Virus record (IMG/VR): IMGVR_UViG_3300035698_003722
Span: 1 to 29,762 of that record
Direction: 5' to 3' (one strand)
DNA: 29,762 nt
Source: a virus
Shown: one piece after another, positions 20,707 through 29,467 of the stretch
Position numbering within the stretch: position 1 is the first letter of the stretch
How the letters are laid out: every line of letters begins with the position of its first letter
The notes under the pieces: model-generated
Told to the model about the DNA's origin: nothing
The model's database searches: none
The model's input: only the letters and a program-made list of their open reading frames with translations
Made by a program: the position numbers and the translations under genes

Positions 20707-21843
20707 ATGAAATTGAAGCACGTAAAAAACATGACATCCGACAGCGCGTCGATGTTTATATTTTCCGAAATCGGCGGGTGGGGAATTGATGGACAAGAAT
20801 TCGCCAACGAAATCGAATATTTGGGGCGAAACGGGATCACCGAGATCAACGTTCACATCAATTCGGGCGGCGGATCAGTCATTGACGGTTTGTCAATTTT
20901 GCGATCGATGCAATTGTTCAAAGGTGTAATCAACACCCACGTCGAAGGTGTCGCCGCGTCAATCGCGGGTGTTTTGGCGATGGGGGGGTCAACACGTTCG
21001 ATCGTTGATTTCGGTCGGATCATGATTCACGATCCGACATTTTCAGGTAACTTTCAAATGGATGAAAAGCAAACGAACGCCGTCACCGCAATTCGTGAAA
21101 TGCTGATCACTATTTTTGATAAAAACACAACCATGACCGCGGACGAAATTTCCGACATCATGACGGCGGAAACGTGGTTCGACGCGACGGAATCGTTGTC
21201 GCGGGGGTTGGTTGACAAAGTAATTGACACGGAACGAAAGTTCGAAAACATATTTGAAGGGGAAACGAACATCGCCGCGATGGTGAATCGGGCGTCAACC
21301 GTTTACAAACCAAAAATCAAAATTCAAAAAAATACGATGAAAAAAATCACATCACATTTGAATCTAGCGGAAAACACCGCCGAAACCGCAATCGTTGACG
21401 CGGTCAAAATCATTGAAGGTAAAGCGACGACCGCCGAAAACAAGTTGGCAACCGCAACCGCAACAATCGCGGCGAACGCGTCGGAAATTATCGCGTTGAA
21501 AAAAGTCATTGCAACGTCGGAAGTTGACAAAGCAATCACGACGGGAAAAATCAAAAAGGAATCACGCGACGCGATGATTGAATTGGCGATTCAAAATTCG
21601 GAATCATTTCACGCAATATTGGAATCCGTTCCAACGAAATCAGCGAAGGTCATCGACCTAATTGACGACGGGAAAGCGGATAAAGGCGAATTGGAAAAAA
21701 TGATCGACGGGAAATCATTCCGTCAATTGGAACGATCAAAGCCGAGATTATTGAACAAGATCAAAGCCGAGAACATTGAATTGTTCAATGAAATGTATTT
21801 CAACGAATATGGGGTGAAACACCCTGACGACGTCAAAAAGTAA
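20707..21843 (+). CDS. Prohead protease (ClpP/S14-like) fused to scaffold
   Basis: 378 residues from ATG 20707; a TTG at 20698 is not used because it lies in the promoter box. The protease part (1-200) has INSGGGSVIDG, the nucleophile S85 in EGVAASIAGVLAMGG and H108 in GRIMIHDPTFSG, followed by TWFDATESLSRGLVDKVID. From residue 211 the sequence restarts as MKKITSHLNLAENTAETAIV, and continues as a long coiled coil (TAENKLATATATIAANASEI, IALKK) typical of scaffolding proteins. It would shape the capsid and cut itself and capsid parts. Nested start discussed separately. Confidence 0.87.
   Translation: MKLKHVKNMTSDSASMFIFSEIGGWGIDGQEFANEIEYLGRNGITEINVHINSGGGSVIDGLSILRSMQLFKGVINTHVEGVAASIAGVLAMGGSTRSIVDFGRIMIHDPTFSGNFQMDEKQTNAVTAIREMLITIFDKNTTMTADEISDIMTAETWFDATESLSRGLVDKVIDTERKFENIFEGETNIAAMVNRASTVYKPKIKIQKNTMKKITSHLNLAENTAETAIVDAVKIIEGKATTAENKLATATATIAANASEIIALKKVIATSEVDKAITTGKIKKESRDAMIELAIQNSESFHAILESVPTKSAKVIDLIDDGKADKGELEKMIDGKSFRQLERSKPRLLNKIKAENIELFNEMYFNEYGVKHPDDVKK
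21337..21843 (+). CDS. Nested scaffold protein (internal start, tentative)
   Basis: ATG 21337 is in frame with the protease and follows an A-rich stretch (AATTCAAAAAAATACG) like those before other starts here. It would give a 168-residue scaffold beginning MKKITSHLNLAEN, which looks like the natural start of stand-alone scaffold proteins in related phages. The arrangement parallels lambda C/Nu3. Proteolytic release from the fusion is the alternative. Confidence 0.5.
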   Translation: MKKITSHLNLAENTAETAIVDAVKIIEGKATTAENKLATATATIAANASEIIALKKVIATSEVDKAITTGKIKKESRDAMIELAIQNSESFHAILESVPTKSAKVIDLIDDGKADKGELEKMIDGKSFRQLERSKPRLLNKIKAENIELFNEMYFNEYGVKHPDDVKK

Positions 21844-21893
21844 AAAAAAGAACATCTAGTTCATCATCATCATTCAAAAAAAAAGCTGAAAAA

Positions 21894-22796
21894 ATGGCTA
21901 TTCAAAAAGAAATCTGGTCGCAAGACATTAAAGACGTTTTGTTTCAAGGGCTTGAATTCACCGAACGCGCGTTGGATCACAGCATGTACATCAACGGGAA
22001 AACGGTACACGTTCCGCAAGCGGGAGCGAACCCCGCGATAGTTGTCAATAGATCAACGTTCCCCGCGACCGTTGGATCAAGAACCGACACGACGAAGGAT
22101 TACTCAATGAAATCATTGACGACCGATCCGATCATGTTGACGGACATTGACGAACTTCAATCGTCTTACGACAAAAGAAAGTCAATTTTAGCTTCGCACA
22201 CAAACGTTTTGACAGAACGCGCGGGGCTGGAAATCATTCACGGTTGGGCGGGAACGGTGGCGAACAAGATTGCGACAACTGGTGACGCCGACGCGTTGGC
22301 GTTAGCCCCGTCAGCGACGGGAACGCGAAAAGCGTTGACGATGAAAGACATCCGCGCATGTGCGAAATTAATGGATAAGCAAAACGTCCCGAAAATGGGT
22401 CGAATGTTAATCCTACCTTCCGACATGTATTATCAATTATTTGATGACGCGAACGCCGCAAAGCGTGACGCGATGAACGCTAATCCTATTTTGGACGGCG
22501 TTATCGATCGAATTTTTGGTTTTGACTTATATTCGGTTGGGGTTGCCAACCGTTTGACAACGGGGTTGGCTTTAAGGGATGTAACGCACGCGGGCGCGGC
22601 GTCTGATCATTTCGCGGGGATTGCTTGCCATGTGGATCAGGTTTCGCGCGCTTTAGGTGCTATAAAGGTTTTCGCAGAAGAAGAGAAAGCCGACTACTAC
22701 GGGGGTGTGATGTCCGCCGAGGTGATGATTGGATCAACGCCTTTGCGAACAAGCGAAGCGGGTGTCATTTCTTTACATCAGGTTGCCGCATCATAA
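21894..22796 (+). CDS. Major capsid protein
   Basis: 300 residues, after a 50-bp A-rich gap. The sequence has the composition and layout of an HK97-fold capsid: IQKEIWSQDIKDVLFQGLEF, VHVPQAGANPAIVVNRSTFP, PIMLTDIDELQSSYDKRKSI, MGRMLILPSDMYYQLFDD and a C-terminal YYGGVMSAEVMIGSTPLRTS. Its place right after protease-scaffold confirms the role. Stop overlaps the next ATG by one base. Confidence 0.88.
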   Translation: MAIQKEIWSQDIKDVLFQGLEFTERALDHSMYINGKTVHVPQAGANPAIVVNRSTFPATVGSRTDTTKDYSMKSLTTDPIMLTDIDELQSSYDKRKSILASHTNVLTERAGLEIIHGWAGTVANKIATTGDADALALAPSATGTRKALTMKDIRACAKLMDKQNVPKMGRMLILPSDMYYQLFDDANAAKRDAMNANPILDGVIDRIFGFDLYSVGVANRLTTGLALRDVTHAGAASDHFAGIACHVDQVSRALGAIKVFAEEEKADYYGGVMSAEVMIGSTPLRTSEAGVISLHQVAAS

Positions 22797-22972
22797 TGTT
22801 GAAACCAAAAAAGGATCAATGGATCACGGGGGACGGAACGTCGTTCCCCGCGACCATTGAAGGGGAAATTTCCGCGATTAAATTCGCGGATAAGTTCAAC
22901 CCGAAATTGACGATAAGTTTTGTGAAAGGGAAACACCCCCGCAAACGATCAGATCGTTCACATAAACAGTAA
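22796..22972 (+). CDS. Small unknown protein between capsid and sheath
   Basis: 58 residues; ATG shares its A with the capsid stop TAA (TAATG). The protein reads LKPKKDQWITGDGTSFPATI then GEISAIKFADKFNPKLTISF and a basic end (KHPRKRSDRSHKQ). No family recognised. Size and place would suit a capsid decoration or head-completion protein. Confidence 0.6.
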   Translation: MLKPKKDQWITGDGTSFPATIEGEISAIKFADKFNPKLTISFVKGKHPRKRSDRSHKQ

Positions 22973-22987
22973 AAAAAAAACCCAAAA

Positions 22988-24175
22988 ATGGGAACTTCAA
23001 AAATACTATTTGTAAGAGGCGCGGGCGGACTAGGTCGCGCGTTAGCGAACAACGATCACATTTCAGCGTTGATGTTTTTCAACGATCAACTACCATCAGG
23101 ATTTTCGACGACCGATCGAAACAAAGCGGTCTATTCCTTAGAACAAGCTGAAACACTTGGTATCGCAGAAGGATCGACCAATCACGCGGGGGAGTGGTAT
23201 CAAGTTTCTCAATTTTTCAACCAAAACCCGAACGGAAAACTTTGGATTTCATTTCAGGTGTTGACCACAATGACAACCACATTCGTCGAAATTGATGTTC
23301 TTCAAAGAGAAGCGAACGGCGAAATCAGACAGATCGGAATATTAGATTTGTCAGATACATCATTGGTTCGCATAGGAACGGATAATGTCGCCACAACAAT
23401 ACAAACGGTCGTGACGGGGTTAAAAGCCGCCGACATGTCGTTGAACGTGGTGATGGGATTTGATGATTCTGGATTGTCTGATTTGTCTGACTACGTTGAC
23501 GGCGCGGCTTTGAATAAGGAAAATATTTCGGTAGTTATTGGCGCGGATTCATCAAACGTCGGGCAAGCGTTAGAAACCTCATCATCGAAGTCCGTTCCCG
23601 CTTTGGGTGCTGTTTTGGGTGTGATTTCAGCGTCGGCGGTCAATGAATCAATCGGGTGGGTTGCAAAGTTCGACATGGCAAAGGATGCGGAATTATCAAT
23701 CCCGAAATTAACATCGGGCGAATTGGTGAAAACCATTTCGGCGGCGGCGGAAACGGGGTTGAATGACAAAGGTTATATTTTCCTGAAAACGCACACCGGG
23801 ACGAACGGTACATTCGCCAACTTTGGACGAACGTTTGGAATACAATCGGGCGATTTTTCCACGGTTGAAAATAACCGAACGATGGACAAAGCTATTCGCA
23901 ACGTTAGAACGTTCATGTTGCCGAATTTGAATTCACCTTTAGTGCTGAATGGTGACGGTACATTGACAAACAACACGATCGCAGTTTTCGAAAACGCGTG
24001 TGAACGCGCGTTAGATGGAATGGTTCGTGATGGTGAAATTTCCGCCTATTCGGTGAAAATTGATCCTGCTCAACCCGTTTTATCAACATCAAATTTAATC
24101 ATCGCGGTTGGGATCGTTTCCGTTGGTGTTGCGGCTATAATCACCACGAACATCGGATTCGCGGTTTCGGTTTAA
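22988..24175 (+). CDS. Tail sheath protein (DUF2586-like)
   Basis: 395 residues. KILFVRGAGGLGRALANNDH, ISALMFFNDQLPSGF and QAETLGIAEG in the N-terminus are the signature of the DUF2586 sheath-type proteins of Bacteroidota phages. GYIFLKTHTGTNGTFANFGR, RTMDKAIRNVRTFMLPNLNS and ALDGMVRDGEISAYSVKI in the C-terminal half are the conserved sheath core. A contractile tail is therefore certain in outline. The gene is followed by the tube gene after 25 bases. Confidence 0.88.
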   Translation: MGTSKILFVRGAGGLGRALANNDHISALMFFNDQLPSGFSTTDRNKAVYSLEQAETLGIAEGSTNHAGEWYQVSQFFNQNPNGKLWISFQVLTTMTTTFVEIDVLQREANGEIRQIGILDLSDTSLVRIGTDNVATTIQTVVTGLKAADMSLNVVMGFDDSGLSDLSDYVDGAALNKENISVVIGADSSNVGQALETSSSKSVPALGAVLGVISASAVNESIGWVAKFDMAKDAELSIPKLTSGELVKTISAAAETGLNDKGYIFLKTHTGTNGTFANFGRTFGIQSGDFSTVENNRTMDKAIRNVRTFMLPNLNSPLVLNGDGTLTNNTIAVFENACERALDGMVRDGEISAYSVKIDPAQPVLSTSNLIIAVGIVSVGVAAIITTNIGFAVSV

Positions 24176-24200
24176 TCATTAACTCTAAAAAGGAAAAAAA

Positions 24201-24611
24201 ATGACCCCATTAATTAACGGCGAAGCGTACGATTTCGCGCAAATATTGGTCAACATCGCGGGTGTTCCGATTGCCTCGGTCACGTCGATCGAATATGGCG
24301 AAGAACAAGAGAAGAAAAACAACATGGGATCGGGGCGACGCCCCGTTTCACGTGGGCGCGGAACGATTAAGGCGTCCGCCTCGATCGAAATGTCAATGAC
24401 AGATGTTCAGGCGATCAGAGCATCCGCCCCGAACCGATCGTTGTTAGCTATTCCCGCTTTCGATGTGGTGGTTGTATTCGGCAACCCGCAATCCCCAACG
24501 AAACACACGTTGAAAAACGCTGAATTCATATCGGACAAGGTTTCGGGATCGTTGGACGACACGGATTTGTTGACGTCGTTTGACTTGATCATTTCAGAGG
24601 TGAAGTGGTAA
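24201..24611 (+). CDS. Tail tube protein
   Basis: 136 residues, ATG preceded by AAAGGAAAAAAA, one of the few starts here with a purine-rich GGA nearby. The chain has YDFAQILVNIAGVPIASVTS, GYEE-like acid patch (IEYGEEQEKKNNMGSGRRPV), GTIKASASIEMSM and a C-terminal beta strand set, consistent with the tube fold. Order sheath-tube-chaperone-tape measure is standard for myoviruses. Confidence 0.8.
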   Translation: MTPLINGEAYDFAQILVNIAGVPIASVTSIEYGEEQEKKNNMGSGRRPVSRGRGTIKASASIEMSMTDVQAIRASAPNRSLLAIPAFDVVVVFGNPQSPTKHTLKNAEFISDKVSGSLDDTDLLTSFDLIISEVKW

Positions 24612-24671
24612 AATTCAAAAAAAAAAGTAAAATTATCACATTTTTAACCCCATTTAACACACAAACAAAAA

Positions 24672-25022
24672 ATGGCAAATTCAGATTTAAAAAGGGATGA
24701 GGTAGGACAGCCAAAGGAAGAAACAATAAAAAAAGCTGATCCCGTTGATCCGTTCCCAGCGGGGACGAAATACATCATCGAAGTCGAAGGTAAAACCGCA
24801 TATTTGAGAAAACCCGACCGTCACACGGTTGAGGCGGCGTTAGGTTATGCGATGCCAATTCAGGGTCGCCCCCAGTATGTTCGCGCGGGCGAAATAGTGC
24901 TTTTGGGTTGTTGGTTGGGTGGCGATGAGGAAATCAAAACAGATGACGATTTATTGATCCCCGCGGCGATGCAAGCATTTCAAACGATAAGCAAAACGGC
25001 GGCGACCTTAAAAAAAAATTAA
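24672..25022 (+). CDS. Tail assembly chaperone, short form (gpG-like)
   Basis: 116 residues ending in a lysine-asparagine tail coded by an A-run. The core (KYIIEVEGKTAYLRKPDRHT, VLLGCWLGGDEEIKTDDDLL) fits chaperones that hold the tape measure before tube polymerisation. It stops at 25020-25022. A -1 slip on the nine A at 25010-25018 continues into the downstream frame without a stop, giving a 184-residue long form. Confidence 0.8.
   Translation: MANSDLKRDEVGQPKEETIKKADPVDPFPAGTKYIIEVEGKTAYLRKPDRHTVEAALGYAMPIQGRPQYVRAGEIVLLGCWLGGDEEIKTDDDLLIPAAMQAFQTISKTAATLKKN
25010..25018 (+). other. Programmed -1 frameshift site (A9)
   Basis: Zero-frame codons are TTA AAA AAA AAT TAA. Slipping back one base on AAA gives AAA TTA AGT GCG and an open frame that passes through ATG 25070 to the stop at 25225. 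Position, direction and gene context (last codons of the chaperone, just upstream of the tape measure) match the classic gpG/gpGT arrangement. Confidence 0.85.
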
Positions 25023-25069
25023 GTGCGTCACGGTTAAATGTTAAAAACGGATCATCGGAAATCTCTAAA

Positions 25070-25225
25070 ATGAATTCGTTGATCCGTTTCTACTTACATA
25101 TCAACCCGCGTGAATTAACGGATGACGAATTCGCGCAAACTTGGAACGAATTGCAATTCGCAATTGATTATCATCGAAAAAACGTGATCGGGGTGACTGA
25201 AAACGTTATGAAAAAGGGAAAATAA
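25070..25225 (+). CDS. Tail assembly chaperone T domain (frameshift extension)
   Basis: The open frame begins at the slip site (25016) and holds LSASRLNVKNGSSEISK before M at 25070; a 51-residue protein could also start there. The part FYLHINPRELTDDEFAQTWN is the typical T domain of Bacteroidota phages. It stops right before the tape measure ATG (TAAATG). As part of the fusion it would bring tube subunits to the tape measure. Independent translation from 25070 is possible but less likely. Confidence 0.75.
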   Translation: MNSLIRFYLHINPRELTDDEFAQTWNELQFAIDYHRKNVIGVTENVMKKGK

Positions 25226-27055
25226 ATGTCGCAAGTCGAAGAGTTTGTCATAAGGTTAAAGGATCAGTTTTCGGGGAAATTACGGGACGCCGACGACGCG
25301 TTGGATGACACCCGTGATTCAGCGGATCAGTTGAATTCATCGTTCGACACAATGAAAACGGCGGCGGCGGGGGCGGTGGCGGCGTTGGGTTTGCGCGAAT
25401 TCGCGCAAGCAACGGGGGAATTCTCTAAAATGCGGGCGGCGGTGACTGCATACACGGGCGAATCGGGAAAAGCATCTGACGAATTGATCACCAACGCCAA
25501 CGCAATCGCGGCGACGTACGGTGGGGAAACGACTGAAATTTTGAGGGCGGCGAACGCGATGACAAAACAAGTCGGCGGGACGATGGAATCAAACATGAAT
25601 CTGATCGTTGCGGGGTTTCAAAAAGGTGCAGACAGTAACGGTGAATTTTTGAAGCAATTGACCGAATATCCCGTTTTCATGAAAGAGGCGGGATTGGACG
25701 CCGCCCAATCGATCGCGTTGATCACGCAAGCGTCGAAAGATGGTATTTATGACGACAAAGCGTTTGATTCAGTTAAGGAAATGACGTTGTCGTTGACAGA
25801 AATGACCACGATCCAACGGGACGCAATCAACAACATCGGGATCGATGCAGATGGACTTTTGCAGGACATGAATTCGGGCGCGCTTTCACCTTTTCAGGCG
25901 ATGCAAAAAATTGTCGGGGTCATGGATGATTTCGATATTTCAGCACAAAAAACCATCGTCGCGGACATTTTCAAGGGCGCGGGCGAGGATTCAGGATTAG
26001 CGTTCATCAAATCATTGGAAACAATGGATTTGGAGTTGGCAAATTTGGAAGATACGTCCGACGGTTACATCAACGGGTTATTCGAGATGAACAAGATGTT
26101 TGAAGGTGTTAAAACAACGGTTTTGACCGCGATGATCCCCGCGATCACGGGGTTGATGAATTTCGTCGCCGAAAACAAACCCTTACTTTTGGGATTAGCG
26201 ACGGCGTTGGGGGTTGTCGGTACGGTCATGGGGTTCATGGCTATTCAAACATGGCTACTCAACACGGCGTTGTTCGCGAATCCGATCGTGTGGGTTGTTG
26301 TTGCGATTGGAGCGTTGATTGGTGCAATCGTTTGGGCTTATAACGAATTTGAAACATTTCGTAAAATATTAGACGGGATAGGTAAAGTCATCGGAATCGT
26401 TGTCGGTTGGATTCGCGACGGATTGGTTTGGCAGTTTAACATGTTGAAATTAGGTATCGCCGCCGTTTTGGAGTGGTTTTCGCAATTCGCCCCGACTATA
26501 AAAAAATACATGTTAATCGCTTTGGATGTGGTCAAAAAATTGAACCCGATTTATTGGCTAGTTCAGGGCGTCAAAAAAATGTTCCCTGAACTTTATGCGA
26601 CAATCGTTGATAAATTCAACGCCGTTTTCGGATGGTTAAAGGAAAAGTGGATCGCGTTAAAAAAGTTCTTTGGTTTTGATGTTGAGGTCGACGCGAATGT
26701 CAACCCTAAAATCAACGATCCCGACGTGAATCCCGACGTGAATCCCGACGTGAATCCCGACGTGAATCCCGACGTGAATTTGTTGGGCGGGAATCCCGAC
26801 GTGAATTTGTTGGGCGGGGATAAGAAGTCGAATCTAACGTTGGGATCAACCGCGGCGAACGCGGCGAATATCGGATCGGGCGTTGGCGGCGGTTCTAATT
26901 CCGCCCCGAAAACGTTCAACATCAACATTGACAAATTGATTGAAAATTTCAACATCAGCACCGAAAACGTTGAAACATCAACACAACGGATTCGCGATTT
27001 GGTTTTGGAAACCCTATTGACCGCGGTGAATGATGTTCAGACCGTAATTGATTAA
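25226..27055 (+). CDS. Tail tape measure protein
   Basis: 609 residues, the longest gene of the tail module. N-terminal helix with heptads (EEFVIRLKDQFSGKLRDADD, DQLNSSFDTMKTAAAGAVAA), a middle region ITQASKDGIYDDKAFDSVKE typical of the family, and a hydrophobic segment (LLLGLATALGVVGTVMGFMA, then ANPIVWVVVAIGALIGAIVW) near residues 315-370. The repeat NPDV (five times) and two NLLGG units lie near residues 496-531. Length is modest, so the tail should be short for a myovirus: at about 1.5 angstrom per residue around 90 nm. Confidence 0.92.
   Translation: MSQVEEFVIRLKDQFSGKLRDADDALDDTRDSADQLNSSFDTMKTAAAGAVAALGLREFAQATGEFSKMRAAVTAYTGESGKASDELITNANAIAATYGGETTEILRAANAMTKQVGGTMESNMNLIVAGFQKGADSNGEFLKQLTEYPVFMKEAGLDAAQSIALITQASKDGIYDDKAFDSVKEMTLSLTEMTTIQRDAINNIGIDADGLLQDMNSGALSPFQAMQKIVGVMDDFDISAQKTIVADIFKGAGEDSGLAFIKSLETMDLELANLEDTSDGYINGLFEMNKMFEGVKTTVLTAMIPAITGLMNFVAENKPLLLGLATALGVVGTVMGFMAIQTWLLNTALFANPIVWVVVAIGALIGAIVWAYNEFETFRKILDGIGKVIGIVVGWIRDGLVWQFNMLKLGIAAVLEWFSQFAPTIKKYMLIALDVVKKLNPIYWLVQGVKKMFPELYATIVDKFNAVFGWLKEKWIALKKFFGFDVEVDANVNPKINDPDVNPDVNPDVNPDVNPDVNLLGGNPDVNLLGGDKKSNLTLGSTAANAANIGSGVGGGSNSAPKTFNINIDKLIENFNISTENVETSTQRIRDLVLETLLTAVNDVQTVID
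26717..26818 (+). repeat. Tandem repeat in tape measure gene
   Basis: Five units of the 12-mer (G/A)ATCCCGACGTG (26717-26776), then AATTTGTTGGGCGGG, one more 12-mer, and AATTTGTTGGGCGGG again. All are in frame. Copies are exact except for the first base of the first unit, so the array is young or is being homogenised. Confidence 0.95.
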
Positions 27056-27060
27056 AAAAA

Positions 27061-27723
27061 ATGATTGAAACACCAAATCCGAACAATAGATTCGCCGCGT
27101 CTACAATAGGCAAAGCGAATTCAGGGATTGCCAAAATAGGGTTCACACCGTTCGTTCTTGACACGCAAACACTTTTAAAGGGCGTCGCGTCGGGTCAGGT
27201 GCGTTCGTTTATTTTTGACTCATTAAACGGTGATTTCGCCCAATCCGATCAAACCTCGTATTTGGGAACGCCCGTCTTTTCGAACTTAATATTCGAACCC
27301 GACCCCGTGTTGAACACAACGGGAACTTTCACCGACATCGACGGTGTTGATCAGTCATTCGAAGGAATGAGGATCGACACGGTTTTATTTCAGGTTTCGC
27401 GCGCGAAAAACATTATCAAAACATCGGTTCAGGGAAAAAACGGAACGGCGAAAGAATACACGTCCGACGGGGATTTTCAAATATCGATAAACGGATCAAT
27501 CGTTTCCGAAAATCCGAACGCATACCCCGAAGATGAGGTCAAAAAATTCATTAAAATAATGTCAATACCTGAATCGATTTCCGTGACATCTGAATTTTTG
27601 TCCTATTTCGGGATCACCGATGTCGTTGTCGAATCTTATTCTATGGGACAAAACGCGGGTTTTATTGATGTTCAACCGTTCACGATAACACTATTATCGG
27701 ACACCCCAATCGAACTACAATGA
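27061..27723 (+). CDS. Baseplate protein, DUF6046-like
   Basis: 220 residues. The conserved core is MRIDTVLFQVSRAKNIIKTS, VQGKNGTAKEYTSDGDFQIS and YPEDEVKKFIKIMSIPESIS, matching the pattern of DUF6046 proteins found after the tape measure in Bacteroidota phages. Probably part of the hub or the tube-initiation complex. It overlaps the gpD-like gene by four bases. Confidence 0.7.
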   Translation: MIETPNPNNRFAASTIGKANSGIAKIGFTPFVLDTQTLLKGVASGQVRSFIFDSLNGDFAQSDQTSYLGTPVFSNLIFEPDPVLNTTGTFTDIDGVDQSFEGMRIDTVLFQVSRAKNIIKTSVQGKNGTAKEYTSDGDFQISINGSIVSENPNAYPEDEVKKFIKIMSIPESISVTSEFLSYFGITDVVVESYSMGQNAGFIDVQPFTITLLSDTPIELQ

Positions 27724-28688
27724 AACGGTTAATTTGTGAAATTTCGATTGGCGACATCACGACAAAATTCGTGAAAATGTTCACGATAAATTCATCGTTC
27801 GACACATTCACCGACACCGCCGAAATTAGCATCCCGCGAACCGTGATCCATAACCAACAAAAAAAGCGAATCGAAGAACTGATAAAAGTTGGCGATCCCG
27901 TTGAAATTAAAGCGGGTTATTTTCCGAATTTGGAATCGCGATTTGTTGGTTTCGTTGTTGGTATCAAATCGGGCGTCGTCACAGAAATAAAATGTGAGGA
28001 TTACGCATATTTATGCAAACAAACATCACACAACGTTTCGATCGAGGCGACGACCGTTAAGTCGTTAATCAATCAATTGAAACCCGACGACATCACCGTC
28101 GACGCCGTCGACGCGGAAATCGGTTCATTCAGGGTTAAAAATTCCACTTTGTCGCAAGTGTTGGACAAAATACGTGAATCGTTCGGCGTTCGGGCGTGGT
28201 TCAGGGGGTCGATACTGGTGGCGGGGTTGCCGTACATCAACAACATCGGGATCGATCACGCCGTGTCGTTTCAAATCGACATCCCGTTAGGAAAAGGTGA
28301 CGGGTTAACCTATGAAAACAGTGATGATGTGAAAATCAAAATCAAGGCGGTTTCTATTTTGCCCGACAATAAAAAATTGACCATCGAAGTCGGTGACGCC
28401 GACGGGGAACAAAGGACTTTCAACGCGTACAATATAACGTCGGAATTGGAATTGAAAAAATTAGCGGAACAACATTTGGACGATTTGAAATTCACGGGAT
28501 TTCGCGGATCGTTCGTGATGTTCGGCGAACCGATGATCAAACACGGCGATAAAATCACATTGACGGACAAATTGAACCCCAATCGCGGGGACGGTGTGAC
28601 GAAATACGCAGTCAAAGCCGTAGAAACGACATTCAGTGTTGACGGGGGGATCAGACAAACCGTTTCTTTAGGGAAAAAGGCAAGTTAA
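27720..28688 (+). CDS. Baseplate hub protein, gpD/gp27-like
   Basis: 322 residues. FDTFTDTAEISIPRT near the start, FVGFVVGIKSGVVTEIKCED, QVLDKIRESFGVRAWFRGSI, KIKIKAVSILPDNKKLTIEV and the ending VKAVETTFSVDGGIRQTVSL give the successive domains of phage late control protein D (hub trimer). It connects the tube to the spike encoded next. Confidence 0.8.
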   Translation: MKRLICEISIGDITTKFVKMFTINSSFDTFTDTAEISIPRTVIHNQQKKRIEELIKVGDPVEIKAGYFPNLESRFVGFVVGIKSGVVTEIKCEDYAYLCKQTSHNVSIEATTVKSLINQLKPDDITVDAVDAEIGSFRVKNSTLSQVLDKIRESFGVRAWFRGSILVAGLPYINNIGIDHAVSFQIDIPLGKGDGLTYENSDDVKIKIKAVSILPDNKKLTIEVGDADGEQRTFNAYNITSELELKKLAEQHLDDLKFTGFRGSFVMFGEPMIKHGDKITLTDKLNPNRGDGVTKYAVKAVETTFSVDGGIRQTVSLGKKAS

Positions 28689-28778
28689 AAACACTTAAAA
28701 TCGCCGTGATTAAATGATTGATTGATAAAGGTGCGTGATGAGGTGGTGATATTTTTAATTGAAATTTGACGGCTTAAA

Positions 28779-29225
28779 ATGGAAAAAGGAAAAAACATTC
28801 GCGATTTACTGAAAAAGATGACCGACACGGGGGCGGAAATTTATTCGGTGATCGGAAAAGTGGGGAACATTGACAAATCAAAACGCGTTTGTGTGGTCAA
28901 CCCAATTGACGAATCACCCGCGATTTTTGGTGTAAGATATTCACCGACGGCGGGTGATTCGTCGGGGTTGATTATGAACCCCAAAAAAGGATCAATCGTT
29001 GTCGTCACGTTTTTGGATGATCACAACGCGTTCATTTCATTGATGACGGAATTTGAAAGCATTGTTTTCAAAAACGCCGATGCGGATTTGAAAGCGATTT
29101 TGAATGACCTGATCGCGATGATCGAAAAATTGACCGTCCCAACACCGTCGGGCGCGTCGTCAACCCCCCTAAATTTCACAGAGTTAACCCCCATAAAAAC
29201 GGCAATCTCAAAACTTTTTGAATAA
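28779..29225 (+). CDS. Baseplate spike protein, gpV/gp45-like
   Basis: 148 residues. An OB-fold start (AEIYSVIGKVGNIDKSKRVC, VVNPID) is followed by NPKKGSIVVVTFLDDHNAFI, the usual gpV core, and then a helix and a Pro/Ser segment (LTVPTPSGASSTPLNFTELT). No long beta-helix spike is visible, so the tip may be short or provided by another protein. A 90-bp non-coding gap precedes the gene, with an AAAATGG start. It overlaps the next ATG by one base (TAATG). Confidence 0.7.
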   Translation: MEKGKNIRDLLKKMTDTGAEIYSVIGKVGNIDKSKRVCVVNPIDESPAIFGVRYSPTAGDSSGLIMNPKKGSIVVVTFLDDHNAFISLMTEFESIVFKNADADLKAILNDLIAMIEKLTVPTPSGASSTPLNFTELTPIKTAISKLFE

Positions 29226-29467
29226 TGACATTAATAAAATCAACTTTGAAATCGTCGATAAAACAAGCGTTTGAAAACGAAAAGGAATCAACCGACCCGT
29301 CATCAACATCAATTGACCGTATCGCCGAGGCTATTTCCGACGCGGTTGATAAATACATCCGATCGGCGACATTAACCGTTCCCGCGGGAATTCCCGTTAC
29401 GACGGCGGGGACGGCGGCGGCGCAAACGGGCGCAACAACGGCGTCGACGGTGTGTGTAATCTCTTAA
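29225..29467 (+). CDS. Small tail protein of unknown role
   Basis: 80 residues: an N-terminal helix (LIKSTLKSSIKQAFENEKES), a second helix (DRIAEAISDAVDKYIRSATL) and an Ala/Thr/Gly-rich beta-prone tail (VPAGIPVTTAGTAAAQTGAT). Such small proteins between gpV and gp25 are common in Bacteroidota clusters. Its stop codon forms part of the promoter box of the next gene. Confidence 0.65.
   Translation: MTLIKSTLKSSIKQAFENEKESTDPSSTSIDRIAEAISDAVDKYIRSATLTVPAGIPVTTAGTAAAQTGATTASTVCVIS

Noticed and set aside
117-29358. Many open frames on the minus strand, some over 100 codons
   Set aside because: All lie opposite stronger + strand genes, are rich in unusual residues, have no coherent spacing and follow from the codon bias of the + strand (frequent TCG/GAC codons avoid stops in the complement).
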